The notes under the pieces: generated by a model
The model's input: only the letters and a program-made list of their open reading frames with translations
Databases searched by the model: none
Told to the model about the DNA's origin: nothing
Translations under genes and position numbers: made by a program
Part shown: piece by piece, positions 26,542 to 35,151 of the stretch
How the letters are laid out: each line of letters opens with the position of its first letter
How positions within the stretch are numbered: the stretch's first letter is position 1
Source of the DNA: Nocardioides eburneiflavus
GTDB lineage: Bacteria > Actinomycetota > Actinomycetes > Propionibacteriales > Nocardioidaceae
DNA: 64,000 bases
Assembly (NCBI RefSeq): GCF_004785795.1
Contig: NZ_SRRO01000001.1
Coordinates: 2,790,001-2,854,000, forward strand
Direction of reading: 5' to 3'

Positions 26542-27744
26542 TCAGCGGCGGCAGGGCTTCATCACCGGCATGACCCGCGACCGGCTCTGCCACGCGCGGG
26601 CGTACGCGTCGTCGAAGTGCGCGAGGTACTGGTCGTGCAGCCAGCGGTTGCCGACGATGCGCAGCATCACCTCGTCGTTGTAGAGCAGCCCGCCGCACGT
26701 GGTGTTGGACGTCCCCGTCACGACCAGGTGGGTGGCCCGGCCGCGGAACCGCGCGCGGGCCACCAGCATCTTGTCGTGGGTCAGCACCGTGCGGACCATC
26801 CGGTCCGGGACGTCACCGGCGCGCAAGGGCTGCTGGAGCCAGTTCTCCACGGTGTCGCGCGAGGTCACGATCCGCACCCGGCAGCCCGACCGGGACAGGC
26901 GGGCGAGCTGGTCGCGCACGTCGGCGCGCTGGATCACCGCGAACATCGCCGAGACGTCGCGGGCGCCGCGACGGCAGCTGAGGTCGCGCAGCGTGGACAG
27001 GAGCAGGTCGCTTCGGTTGGGGTAGACCGCGGCGGTGGTGCCGCCGCTGCTCCAGGTCTTGCGACGGTCGTCCCACCGCTGCCCGTCCACCTTCACGCTC
27101 TGGGCCTGGAGGCGGCTGAAGTAGTCGACGCCGAACTGGTAGAGGCCGGGGTCGTCGAGCTTGATCAGCGAGTTGTACTGCCGGTACTGCCGGTCCTCGA
27201 GGTTGGCCGAGGACGTGATGAACGACTGCACCCCGCCGATCTCGGTGACGTAGAACTTGAGGTGCTGCACATCCTGGCTGTCCGGGTACGGGCCCGGTGC
27301 CCGCCAGGGCAGGCAGGCGCCCTTGCAGATCGTGACGTTGGTGCGCGCGGGGTCCTGCTCCTCGAGCGTCCGGATGAGCCGGCGGCCCTGCCGGTTGAGC
27401 CGCAGGTCGTCGTCGCCGACGAGCAGCACGGTGGCGCCGCGGCGCTGGGCGGCGAGGACGGCGTCGGTCGGGGGCTTGATGTCCCACCGGAACATGGCGA
27501 TCCGGATCGTGTCCCCGGGGCCTGCGCTGTCGAAGAGCCGACTGGGACGGTCGAGGACGGTCGGGTCGCCGGGGCGGGTCGGGGGCGAGGTGAAGCAGAC
27601 CTCGGCACCGGCCTCGGCCCAGCACCCGGACCTCCCGGGCGGCTTCTGCGAGGCGATCTCGGCCCCCGCCGGGGTGCCGAGGGCGAGCAGCGGCGCCAGC
27701 AGGGCGAGCATCGCGACGGACCGGGACCAGCGAGGGAGGCGCAC
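26542..27744 (-). CDS. Secreted phospholipase D-like domain protein
   Basis: 400 residues. Signal peptide MRLPRWSRSVAMLALLAPLL ends at PAGA. Two PLD half-motifs are present: QHLKFYV...SSANLED in the first half and THDKMLV...TGTSNTTCGGLLYNDE in the second. Both have H-x-K; the downstream Asp of HKD is replaced by other residues, so activity is uncertain. Four further cysteines suggest disulfides in an exported protein. A secreted phosphodiesterase or nuclease is the most likely role. Confidence 0.85.
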   Translation of the reverse strand: MRLPRWSRSVAMLALLAPLLALGTPAGAEIASQKPPGRSGCWAEAGAEVCFTSPPTRPGDPTVLDRPSRLFDSAGPGDTIRIAMFRWDIKPPTDAVLAAQRRGATVLLVGDDDLRLNRQGRRLIRTLEEQDPARTNVTICKGACLPWRAPGPYPDSQDVQHLKFYVTEIGGVQSFITSSANLEDRQYRQYNSLIKLDDPGLYQFGVDYFSRLQAQSVKVDGQRWDDRRKTWSSGGTTAAVYPNRSDLLLSTLRDLSCRRGARDVSAMFAVIQRADVRDQLARLSRSGCRVRIVTSRDTVENWLQQPLRAGDVPDRMVRTVLTHDKMLVARARFRGRATHLVVTGTSNTTCGGLLYNDEVMLRIVGNRWLHDQYLAHFDDAYARAWQSRSRVMPVMKPCRR

Positions 27745-27751
27745 GGACGCC

Positions 27752-27757
27752 TACCCT
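27752..27757 (+). promoter_or_regulatory. -10 hexamer TACCCT, leaderless start
   Basis: TACCCT lies 6 nt before the GTG at 27764, in the 19-bp gap between divergent starts. Confidence 0.6.
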
Positions 27758-27763
27758 AGAGAA

Positions 27764-28018
27764 GTGCCGCAGACCAGTGAACCCATCGACGTCCCGATCC
27801 GCGACGAGTCGATCCGGCTGGGCCAGTTCCTCAAGCTCGCCAACCTCGTCGAGTCCGGCGCCGAGGCCAAGCCGGTGATCGCCGACGGCGCCGTACGGGT
27901 CAACGACGAGGTCGAGACGCGAAGGGGCCGCCAGCTCGTCCCCGGTGACGTGGTCACGCTGGGCGGGCTGGCGGCCCGGGTCGCCACCGGGGAGGTCGAG
28001 ATCGACGTCCCGTGGTGA
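27764..28018 (+). CDS. S4-domain RNA-binding protein
   Basis: 84 residues, a free S4 domain: IRLGQFLKLANLVESGAEAK, then VIADGAVRVNDEVETRRGRQ and PGDVVTLGG. S4 domains of this size (YaaA/RlbA-like) bind structured rRNA or tRNA. No catalytic domain is attached. Start is GTG with a -10 element 6 nt before it and no ribosome binding site. Confidence 0.86.
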   Translation: MPQTSEPIDVPIRDESIRLGQFLKLANLVESGAEAKPVIADGAVRVNDEVETRRGRQLVPGDVVTLGGLAARVATGEVEIDVPW

Positions 28019-28078
28019 GCCGGCCGGTGGGATCAGCCGTGACTCGGTGGCGACGGGGTGGGGTGAAGCGCCCCCCGG

Positions 28079-28900
28079 CTACTTCACCTCACGATGCAGG
28101 ACGCGGTAGGTCCCGACCGTCAGCGGCAGCAGCACCCAGACCGCGCTCGCCGTGGCGAGCTGCGCCCAGTCCCGACCGGCCATGTCGCCCGCGAAGAGCG
28201 GCTGGGTCACCAGGTCGAGGTTGAGCCACCTGCCGGCCTCTTCGAGGGACGAGACGGCCATGGTGGCGATCGACCAGATGGTCGGCAGGACGAGCACCGA
28301 GACGATCGCGACCGGAGTGTTGAGGAACAGCAGTCCGAAGGCCACGCCCTGCAGGACGTAGATCAGCAGGGCCAGGAGGAGGCCGCCGCCGATCGCGGCG
28401 GTGACGTCCCACTCGCCGGTGCCGCCGACGAGGTTCGCCACGGCCGACGCGACCACCGCGGCAACCAGCACGACGACGGCGAGGACGAGGGCGGCCAGTG
28501 CCTTGGCCAGCACGACACGCCCGCGGCGGGGCTCGAGCACGAAGGTGACCAGCCCGGTGCGCTGCGACCACTCGGCCGTCGCGGCCATGATGCCGATGAT
28601 CGGCAGCAGCATCGCCAGGGGCAGCGTGGCGAGCTCGAGCAGGCCGCGGAACGACGCGTCCTCCGCAGGACCCCAGATCACGAAGCCGGCCAGGACGAGG
28701 ACGGCGACGGCGGCCATCACGATGACCATCCAGCGACCGGCGCGGGTGTCGACCATCTTGCGCAGCTCGGCCTGGAACGTACGGCCGAACGGCACTCCCG
28801 GCCGCCCGGCCAGGGCGGTGGCGGTGGGTGCGTCGGTGGTGCCTCCTCCGACAGCGGGGGCCGGGGACAGGGTGGTGCCGGTGCTCGTCTCGGTGCTCAT
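28079..28900 (-). CDS. ABC-2 type transporter permease
   Basis: 273 residues. After a ~50-residue Thr/Ala/Pro-rich cytoplasmic lead come about six hydrophobic spans, for example WMVIVMAAVAVLVLAGFVIW, LPLAMLLPIIGIMAATA and AALVLAVVVLVAAVVAS. WSQRTGLVTFVLEPRRGRVVLAKA is the coupling segment seen in ABC-2 exporters. Start overlaps the ATPase stop by 4 nt; the two form one exporter. It faces the kinase/regulator pair, the usual arrangement for antibiotic- or bacteriocin-responsive exporters. Confidence 0.88.
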   Translation of the reverse strand: MSTETSTGTTLSPAPAVGGGTTDAPTATALAGRPGVPFGRTFQAELRKMVDTRAGRWMVIVMAAVAVLVLAGFVIWGPAEDASFRGLLELATLPLAMLLPIIGIMAATAEWSQRTGLVTFVLEPRRGRVVLAKALAALVLAVVVLVAAVVASAVANLVGGTGEWDVTAAIGGGLLLALLIYVLQGVAFGLLFLNTPVAIVSVLVLPTIWSIATMAVSSLEEAGRWLNLDLVTQPLFAGDMAGRDWAQLATASAVWVLLPLTVGTYRVLHREVK

Positions 28901-29793
28901 GCGGCGTCTCCTTCGCGGGACGTGGCGGCCGTGAGGCCGAGGAACATCTCTTCGAGGCCCTCCGAGCCGCCGGAGCGCAGCTCGAGGAGGACGACGGACT
29001 CGCGGGCGGCGATCTCGCCGACCACGCGGGCCTCGGCGTCGACGACGAGCCCCGAGCCGGTGCGGGAGACCGGCACGTCGGCGGCCTCCAGGAGGTGGGC
29101 GAGGCGGGCGTCGTCGGTGGACTGGACGGTCGTGCCGCCGCGAGCGAGCAGCTCGTCCTTGCTGCCCATCGCGACGATCCGGCCGCGACCGATCATGACG
29201 AGGTCGTCGGCGACGATCTGCACCTCGTGGAGCAGGTGGCTGGAGAGCAGCACGGTGCCGCCGCCGTCGGCGAAGCGCCGCAGCAGCCCGCGCATCCAGT
29301 GGATGCCCTGCGGGTCGAGACCGTTGGCGGGCTCGTCGAGGACCAGCACCTGCGGCTCGCCGAGCAGGGCGGCGGCGATGCCGAGGCGCTGGCGCATGCC
29401 GAGGGAGTAGTTGCGCACCCGGCGTCCGGCCTCCTCGTCGGTCAGGCCGACGAGCGTGAGCACCTCCTCGACGCGGGCCTTGCCGACGCCGACGGACACC
29501 GCCGCCACGCGCAGCACCTCGCGGCCGGTGCGGCCGGGGTGCTGGGCCGAGGCGTCGAGCATGACGCCCACGTGGCGGCCGGGGTTGTGGAGCTCGCGGT
29601 AGGTCTGGCCGAGGATCGTGGCCCGGCCGGAGGTGGGGGGCGTGAGCCCGGTCATCATCCGCATCGCGGTGGACTTGCCGGCACCGTTGGGTCCCAGGAA
29701 GCCGACCACGCTTCCCGGACGCACCTGGAACGAGATGTCGTCCACGGCGGTGAACCCGCCGTAGCGCTTGGTGAGGTTCTCGACTGTGATCAT
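28897..29793 (-). CDS. ABC transporter ATP-binding protein
   Basis: 298 residues. Walker A GFLGPNGAGKSTAMRM, signature NYSLGMRQRLGIAAAL, Walker B VLVLDEPANGLDPQ and H-loop LLSSHLLHEV are all intact. The C-terminal ~80 residues form the extra domain of DrrA/BcrA-type exporters. Start ATG has GGTGGAGCC upstream; a longer frame to 29877 is not conserved. Pairs with the permease. Confidence 0.93.
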   Translation of the reverse strand: MITVENLTKRYGGFTAVDDISFQVRPGSVVGFLGPNGAGKSTAMRMMTGLTPPTSGRATILGQTYRELHNPGRHVGVMLDASAQHPGRTGREVLRVAAVSVGVGKARVEEVLTLVGLTDEEAGRRVRNYSLGMRQRLGIAAALLGEPQVLVLDEPANGLDPQGIHWMRGLLRRFADGGGTVLLSSHLLHEVQIVADDLVMIGRGRIVAMGSKDELLARGGTTVQSTDDARLAHLLEAADVPVSRTGSGLVVDAEARVVGEIAARESVVLLELRSGGSEGLEEMFLGLTAATSREGDAA

Positions 29794-29921
29794 GGCTCCA
29801 CCCTCTGCGTGGGGAGGGGTCGCCCGCATCGGGCGCAGGGCTTCGCGGGGTCCGACCGCGGTATCGATCTCCGGCACGCGGGCGACACCTTGGTCGGACG
29901 CGACGTGCCCCTCCGGGCCCC

Positions 29922-29927
29922 TAGTCT
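29922..29927 (+). promoter_or_regulatory. -10 hexamer TAGTCT, leaderless start
   Basis: TAGTCT lies 7 nt before the ATG at 29935. Confidence 0.6.
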
Positions 29928-29934
29928 CTGGTCC

Positions 29935-31110
29935 ATGCCCGAGACGCGCGCGAGGACGGGCCGGCTCGCAACGGCCTGGCGCTACTCACTGGCGGTGGCC
30001 ATCAGCGCCTTCGTGTGGGGAGCGCCGCTCATCGGCGCGACGGAGCGGACGCCCGACGCCGCGCTCATGTGGTTCCTCTACGGCGACCCCCTGCTGGGCC
30101 TGCTGTCGTTCGTCCTCGTGCGGTGGCGGCACCGGCACCCGGCGCTCGTGGCGATCGCCCTGAACGCCTTCGGCTGCGTCTCCGCGTCCAGCGCCGGTCC
30201 GGCCTCGTGGGTGATCGGCTCGCTCGCGTCGCGCCGACGCTGGCGGCTGCTGGCGGTGGTGGGACCACTGGGTGTCCTGTCCGGCGTCGTGCAGGAGCGG
30301 GTGGGGATCTCCGAGGACACCCTGCCGCTGTGGGTCTCGCTGGCCTTCGGCGCGCTCGTCACGGGGATCCTGGTCGCCACCGGCTACGCGATGGGCTCCC
30401 AGCGCCAGCTGGTCGACTCCTACCGTGAGCGCGCCCTCACCGCCGAGCGCGAGCAGCTGGCACGCGTGGCCCAGGCCCAGGCCGCCGAGCGGACCCGGAT
30501 CGCGCGGGAGATGCACGACGTGCTGGCCCACCGGATCTCGCTCGTCGCGATGCACGCAGGCGCGCTCGGCTACCGCACCGACCTGACCGCGCAGGAGCAG
30601 GCGAGCGCCGCGAAGTCGATCGAGGAGAACGCGCACCGCGCCCTGTCGGACCTGCGCGCCGTGCTCGGGGTGCTGCGCGACCCGCTCCAGCCCGTCGACG
30701 CCGCTCCCGAGCGGCCCCAGCCGGGGATCGACGACGTCGCGGGCCTGGTCGCCGAGGAGGCCGCCGGCGGGATGCGCGTACGGCTGTCGAGCCGCGTCGA
30801 GGGCGACGTGCCGACGGCCACGGGCCGCACGGCCTACAGGATCGTCCAGGAGGCACTGACCAACGTGCGCAAGCACGCCCCCGGCACGGCCGTCACCGTG
30901 GACCTCGCCGGCACCCCCGACGACGGGCTCGTGATCGGGGTGCGCAACGCCGCCCCGGTCGGGCCGCGCCCCACGCCGGCGCTGCCCGCCTCGGGGCTCG
31001 GGCTGCTCGGCCTCGCGGAGCGGGCCGCCCTCGCAGGCGGCCGGATCAGCCACGGCGGAGATCCCACCGGCGGGTACGTCGTCCGGGCGTGGATACCGTG
31101 GGACTCGTGA
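29935..31110 (+). CDS. Sensor histidine kinase (NarL-type, HisKA_3)
   Basis: 391 residues. Four to five membrane spans in residues ~15-155 without a large extracellular loop, so sensing is probably in the membrane. A coiled segment leads to AERTRIAREMHDVLAHRISL, the HisKA_3 phospho-acceptor (His in MHDVLAH), and a HATPase domain with RIVQEALTNVRKHAPG (N box) and SGLGLLGLAERAALAGG (G box). Its stop overlaps the regulator start. Likely controls the divergent ABC exporter, as in LiaS-like systems. Confidence 0.91.
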   Translation: MPETRARTGRLATAWRYSLAVAISAFVWGAPLIGATERTPDAALMWFLYGDPLLGLLSFVLVRWRHRHPALVAIALNAFGCVSASSAGPASWVIGSLASRRRWRLLAVVGPLGVLSGVVQERVGISEDTLPLWVSLAFGALVTGILVATGYAMGSQRQLVDSYRERALTAEREQLARVAQAQAAERTRIAREMHDVLAHRISLVAMHAGALGYRTDLTAQEQASAAKSIEENAHRALSDLRAVLGVLRDPLQPVDAAPERPQPGIDDVAGLVAEEAAGGMRVRLSSRVEGDVPTATGRTAYRIVQEALTNVRKHAPGTAVTVDLAGTPDDGLVIGVRNAAPVGPRPTPALPASGLGLLGLAERAALAGGRISHGGDPTGGYVVRAWIPWDS

Positions 31111-31799
31111 CGCCAGGCAGCAGCGACGTGCCCGTACGGCTGGCAGTCGTCGACGACGACCCGATGGTGCGGGCGGCGCTCGGCATGATGCTCGGCGGCG
31201 ACTCGGGCATCACGGTCGTCGCCGAGGCCGGCGACGGCGAGGAGGCACTGCGCGTCGTGCCCGCCGCCGGCGTGGACGTCGTGCTGATGGACATCCGGAT
31301 GCCGGTGCGCGACGGCCTCAGCGCGACCGAGGCGCTGCTGGCCGCCGACCCGGACCTCAAGGTCATCGTCCTGACGACCTTCGACACCGACGACATGGTG
31401 CTGCGCGCGCTGCGGACCGGTGCGGCGGGCTTCCTGCTCAAGGACACCCCGCCGGCGCGGCTCGTCCAGGCGATCCGGGCGGTGGCGGCGGGGGAGCCGA
31501 TGCTGTCGCCCAGCGTCACGGCCCAGCTGATCGCCGCCGTCACCCGCACCGACGCGACCGCCGGGGCGTACGACGTCGAGAGCCGGGTGGCGGCGGCCCG
31601 CGCCGCCCTCACCACGCTCACCGAGCGGGAGCGCGACGTCGCGGACGGGGTCGCCCGCGGGCTGAGCAACGCCGACATCGCCGCCGAGCTCTACATGGGC
31701 GTGCCGACGGTCAAGACGCACGTCGGACGGCTCTTCGCCAAGCTGGGCGTCGAGAACCGGGTGCAGGTCGCGATCCTGGTCCACGACGCCCAGGGCTAG
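31107..31799 (+). CDS. LuxR-family response regulator
   Basis: 230 residues. Receiver domain: acidic pocket VVDDDPMV, phospho-Asp in VVLMDIRMPVRDG, Thr in VLTTFDT, Lys in FLLKDTP. C-terminal GerE-type HTH: LTERERDVADGVARGLSNAD then VKTHVGRLFAKLGV. GTG start overlaps the kinase TGA (GTGA), so both proteins are made in step. An upstream in-frame GTG at 31089 is less likely. Confidence 0.93.
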   Translation: MTPGSSDVPVRLAVVDDDPMVRAALGMMLGGDSGITVVAEAGDGEEALRVVPAAGVDVVLMDIRMPVRDGLSATEALLAADPDLKVIVLTTFDTDDMVLRALRTGAAGFLLKDTPPARLVQAIRAVAAGEPMLSPSVTAQLIAAVTRTDATAGAYDVESRVAAARAALTTLTERERDVADGVARGLSNADIAAELYMGVPTVKTHVGRLFAKLGVENRVQVAILVHDAQG

Positions 31800-31818
31800 G
31801 CGTCCGTGCAGTGGGGGG

Positions 31819-32190
31819 TCAGCGGACCTCGAGCAGGTCCACCACGAAGATCAGCGTCTCGCCCGGCTTGATCACGCCGCCGGCCCCGCGGTCGCCGTAG
31901 CCGAGGTGCGGCGGGATGACGAGGCGGCGACGGCCGCCGACCTTCATGCCCTGCACGCCGGTGTCCCAGCCGGAGATGACCTGGCCGATGCCGAGGCGGA
32001 ACTGCAGCGGCGTGCCGCGGTTGTAGGACGCGTCGAACTCCTCGCCCGTGGAGTGGGCGACGCCGACGTAGTGGACCGACACCGTCGAGCCGGACGTGGC
32101 CTCGGTGCCCTCGCCCTCGACGAGGTCGGTGACCTCCAGGTCGGTGGGGGCCTCGCCCATGTGGGGGTCGACGTCAGGCTTGTCAGTCAC
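31819..32190 (-). CDS. FKBP-type peptidyl-prolyl isomerase
   Basis: 123 residues. VSVHYVGVAHSTGEEFDASY, IGQVISGWDTGVQGMKVGGR and PPHLGYGDRGAGGVIKPGET are the conserved FKBP strands and proline-pocket residues (Tyr, Asp, Phe, Val-Ile, Trp, Tyr). No signal peptide, so cytoplasmic. GTG start with CGGAG upstream; the gene sits 23 nt downstream of the CBS gene in the same direction. Confidence 0.94.
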   Translation of the reverse strand: MTDKPDVDPHMGEAPTDLEVTDLVEGEGTEATSGSTVSVHYVGVAHSTGEEFDASYNRGTPLQFRLGIGQVISGWDTGVQGMKVGGRRRLVIPPHLGYGDRGAGGVIKPGETLIFVVDLLEVR

Positions 32191-32213
32191 TTCGGTGCTC
32201 CGATCAGTTGCTG

Positions 32214-32645
32214 TCAGGTCTGGTGCACGTAGTGGTCGAGCTGGTCGCGCTCGAACTCGAGCTCGCCGATCCGGTTCTTGACCACGTCACCGATGGAGAT
32301 GATGCCGGTCAGCCGTCCGTCGGCCACCACCGGCACGTGCCGGATGCGGTGCTCGGTCATCGTCTGCATGAGGTCGGTCAGCGCGTCGTCGCCCGCGCAG
32401 GTGCGCACGTCGGCGGTCATGATCGAGCGCACGGGGCTGTCGAGGACACCCGTGTCGGCATGCAGCCGGCGTACGACGTCGCGCTCGCTCACGATCCCGG
32501 TGACCCGCTCGCCGTCCTCGCTCACCACCAGCGCGCCGACGTTGTGCTCGGCCAGCAGGGCCACGAGCTCGCGCACGGTGGCCTCGGGGTCGATGGTCAC
32601 GACCTCCTGGCTGCCCTTGCCCCGGATGACGTCCTTGATCCTCAT
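32214..32645 (-). CDS. CBS-domain pair protein
   Basis: 143 residues, two CBS motifs and nothing else: TVRELVALLAEHNVGALVV with GIVSERDVVRRLH, then LTDLMQTMTEHRIRHVPVV with GIISIGDVVKNRI. Stand-alone CBS pairs bind adenosyl ligands and often act as energy sensors or partner regulators. ATG with GGCGGAGG upstream. FKBP follows closely, possibly co-transcribed. Confidence 0.92.
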   Translation of the reverse strand: MRIKDVIRGKGSQEVVTIDPEATVRELVALLAEHNVGALVVSEDGERVTGIVSERDVVRRLHADTGVLDSPVRSIMTADVRTCAGDDALTDLMQTMTEHRIRHVPVVADGRLTGIISIGDVVKNRIGELEFERDQLDHYVHQT

Positions 32646-32725
32646 GGCCTCCGCCTCTCGTCGCGCACGGAAAAGACTGGAGGCTCACCGTAGCCAAGCC
32701 GCGGCGTGAGGGACAGGGTCGAAGG

Positions 32726-33616
32726 TCAGTCGAGGACCGGAGGTGCCTGGCGCTCGCGCAGGTTGCTGACCGAGCCAGGTCCGCGCCGCGGCACGTCCGG
32801 GTCGGTGTCGTCGTCGTCGAGCGCGCCGAGGAAGGACAGCGCGGCCTCGTGGAGGTGTCCGTTGGACGCCAGCGCGTTGCCGCCCCACGGTCCGTCGGTG
32901 CCGTCGAGGGAGGTGAACCTGCCGCCCGCCTCGCGCACGATGACGTCGAGCGCCGCCATGTCGTAGAGCTCGAGCTCGGGCTCGGCCGCGATGTCCACCG
33001 CGCCCTCGGCGAGGAGCATGTAGGACCAGAAGTCGCCATAGGCGCGGGTCCGCCAGCAGCGCCGCGACAGCGACACGAAGTCGTCGAGGCGGCCGCGCTC
33101 GTCCCAGCCCGACAGCGAGGAGTAGCTCAGCGACGCGTCCTCGAGCCGGCGTACGTCCGACACCTCGCACTTCGTCGCCTTGAGCAGGGAGCGGCCGGTC
33201 CAGGCGCCGTTGCCGACCGACGCCCACCACCGGCGCTGCAGCTGCGGGGCCGACACGACGCCCAGGACGACCTCGTCGTCGACGGCGAGGGCGATCAACG
33301 TGGCCCACACCGGCACGCCGCGCACGTAGTTCTTCGTGCCGTCGATCGGGTCCACGATCCAGCGGCGCTGGCTGTGCCCCGTGGTGCCCTGCTCCTCGCC
33401 GACCACGGCGTCACGCGAGCGGACCCGCGAGAGGGTGCGGCGGATGCCCTCCTCGACGGCCCTGTCGGCGTCGGTGACCGGGGTCAGGTCGGGCTTGCTC
33501 ATGACGTGCAGGTCGAGGGACTTGAAGCGGGCCTGCGTGAGGGAGTCCGCGTCGTCGGCGAGGACGTGCGCCAGCCGCAGGTCGTCGGTGTGGTCGTTGG
33601 AGCCGGTGATGGGCAT
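32726..33616 (-). CDS. Inositol monophosphatase family protein (histidinol-phosphatase HisN-like)
   Basis: 296 residues. Metal-binding residues are visible: VGEEQG (Glu), WIVDPIDGTKNYVRGVPVWAT (Asp-Pro-x-Asp-Gly-Thr) and LELYDMAALDVIVREAGG (second Asp). This FIG/IMPase superfamily includes the actinobacterial histidinol-phosphatase HisN, with which the length and sequence agree best; without other his genes nearby the substrate remains open. Start is the ATG 6 nt after TAGCCT; a GTG 6 nt further upstream would destroy this spacing. Confidence 0.85.
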   Translation of the reverse strand: MPITGSNDHTDDLRLAHVLADDADSLTQARFKSLDLHVMSKPDLTPVTDADRAVEEGIRRTLSRVRSRDAVVGEEQGTTGHSQRRWIVDPIDGTKNYVRGVPVWATLIALAVDDEVVLGVVSAPQLQRRWWASVGNGAWTGRSLLKATKCEVSDVRRLEDASLSYSSLSGWDERGRLDDFVSLSRRCWRTRAYGDFWSYMLLAEGAVDIAAEPELELYDMAALDVIVREAGGRFTSLDGTDGPWGGNALASNGHLHEAALSFLGALDDDDTDPDVPRRGPGSVSNLRERQAPPVLD

Positions 33617-33622
33617 GTCCAC

Positions 33623-33628
33623 AGGCTA
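33623..33628 (-). promoter_or_regulatory. -10 hexamer TAGCCT, leaderless start
   Basis: TAGCCT on the minus strand, 6 nt before the ATG at 33616. It overlaps where the -35 of the opposite promoter (33646-33651) should lie. Confidence 0.6.
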
Positions 33629-33645
33629 TTCCCAGCATCGCGCCC

Positions 33646-33651
33646 TACTGT
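33646..33651 (+). promoter_or_regulatory. -10 hexamer TACTGT, leaderless start
   Basis: TACTGT lies 6 nt before the ATG at 33658. Its distance from the opposing -10 is 17 nt. Confidence 0.6.
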
Positions 33652-33657
33652 GCACGC

Positions 33658-34119
33658 ATGGAACTCAACGGTGTGCCGCTCCACCCGCTCATCGTGCACG
33701 CGGTCGTGGTCCTCGGGCCGCTGGCCGCGCTGACCGGCCTGGTGTACGCCGCCGTGCCGCGGTGGCGCTGGCTGCTGCGGTGGCCGCTGGTGGTCCTCGC
33801 CGTGGTGACGGCCGTGACCGCGCTCGGCGCCGTCGCCGCGGGCGAGGACCTGCTGGCGTCGCGTCCCGAGCTCGCGCCGATCGTCGAGGACCATCAGGAG
33901 GCGGGCGAGATGCTCCGCAACGTGGCGCTCGGCTACGCCGTGCTCTCCGGGCTCGCCGCCTGGGCGCTCGGCGGGGCGTCCGCGCTGGCCTCCGGGCGGG
34001 GCGCGCGGGAGACCCGGCTCGGCATCCCGGTGGCGCTCCTGCTCGCCGCCGGCGCCGTGGCGCTGCTGGTCACCGTCTACCTCGCCGGCGACTCCGGGGC
34101 CCGGGCCGTCTGGGGCTGA
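33658..34119 (+). CDS. DUF2231 family membrane protein
   Basis: 153 residues. It starts MELNGVPLHPLIVHAVVVLG, the DUF2231 hallmark HPLIVHxxVV. Four membrane spans: LIVHAVVVLGPLAALTGLVY, WPLVVLAVVTAVTALGAV, VALGYAVLSGLAAWALGG and GIPVALLLAAGAVALLVTVY. An HQEAG motif follows span two. Function unknown; the family is often associated with haem or copper proteins. Leaderless start. Confidence 0.87.
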   Translation: MELNGVPLHPLIVHAVVVLGPLAALTGLVYAAVPRWRWLLRWPLVVLAVVTAVTALGAVAAGEDLLASRPELAPIVEDHQEAGEMLRNVALGYAVLSGLAAWALGGASALASGRGARETRLGIPVALLLAAGAVALLVTVYLAGDSGARAVWG

Positions 34120-34131
34120 CGAGCACGGCTG

Positions 34132-35151
34132 CTACCAGTCGCTCGAGGCCTCGCGCGCCGCGAGCAGCCGGCGGAACGACTCCACCCGGTCGGCGTCGGC
34201 CTCTCCGGCCTCGACCGCCTCGTCGAGGCCGCACTCCGGCTCGTCGGTGCCATGGGTGCACCCGCGCGGGCAGGTCTCGGTCATCTCGTCGAGGTCGGGG
34301 AACGCCTCGATCAGGTTCTCCGGCTGCACGTGCGCGAGCCCGAACGAGCGGATGCCGGGGGTGTCGATGATCCAGCCGTCGCCCCGTCCGTCGTCGCCTG
34401 GCAGCTCGAGGAGGTACGCGCTCGTGGAGGTGTGGCGCCCACGCCCGGTGACGGCGTTGACGATGCCGACCTCGCGGTGCGCGTCGGGGATCAGGGCGTT
34501 GACGAGGGTGGACTTGCCGACGCCGCTGTGGCCCACGAGCACGCTCGTCCGGCCGCGCAGCCGGTCCTTCAGCTCGGTCAGGTCGCCGGCGCCCTCGCCC
34601 TTGAGCTGGGTGACCACCCACGGGACGCCCAGCGACCGGTAGGTCGAGAGCAGCACCTCGGGATCGGCCAGGTCGGCCTTGGTGAGGCACAGCAGCGGCG
34701 ACATGCCGGCGTCGTACGCCGCCACCAGCGCGCGGTCGATCAGCCGCGGGCGGGGCTCGGGGTCGGCCAGCGCGGTGACCACGACCAGCTGGTCGGCGTT
34801 GGACACGATCACCCGCTCGACCGGGTCGTCGTCGTCGGCGGTGCGGCGCAGGGTCGTGCTGCGCGGGACCACCTCCACGATGCGGGCCAGTGATCCGTCG
34901 GCACCGCTCGTGTCGCCGACCACGCGCACGTGGTCGCCCGTGACGACGCCCTTGCGACCCAGGGGCCGCGACTTCATCGCCATCACCCGGCGCCCGTCGA
35001 CGAGGAGGGTGAAGCGACCGCGGTCCACGGTCATCACCCGGCCCTCGACCGCGTCGTCGTAGGTCGGACGGTCCTTGGTGCGGGGCCGGGTCCGGCGGCG
35101 GGGTCGCTCGTAGTGCTCGTGGTCGTGCTCGGAGTAGCGACCCGTCGTCAC
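34132..35151 (-). CDS. rsgA: Ribosome small-subunit biogenesis GTPase RsgA
   Basis: 339 residues, circularly permuted GTPase. After an N-terminal basic tail and an OB-fold ([18 protein letters not shown]) the motifs appear in permuted order: CLTKADL (G4), [15 protein letters not shown] (G1), TSTSAY (switch) and [12 protein letters not shown] (G3). The C-terminal zinc finger has [16 protein letters not shown]. RsgA checks late 30S assembly. GTG start overlaps the aroA stop (GTGA), so aroA-rsgA is an operon, as in mycobacteria. Confidence 0.94.
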   Translation of the reverse strand: MTTGRYSEHDHEHYERPRRRTRPRTKDRPTYDDAVEGRVMTVDRGRFTLLVDGRRVMAMKSRPLGRKGVVTGDHVRVVGDTSGADGSLARIVEVVPRSTTLRRTADDDDPVERVIVSNADQLVVVTALADPEPRPRLIDRALVAAYDAGMSPLLCLTKADLADPEVLLSTYRSLGVPWVVTQLKGEGAGDLTELKDRLRGRTSVLVGHSGVGKSTLVNALIPDAHREVGIVNAVTGRGRHTSTSAYLLELPGDDGRGDGWIIDTPGIRSFGLAHVQPENLIEAFPDLDEMTETCPRGCTHGTDEPECGLDEAVEAGEADADRVESFRRLLAAREASSDW

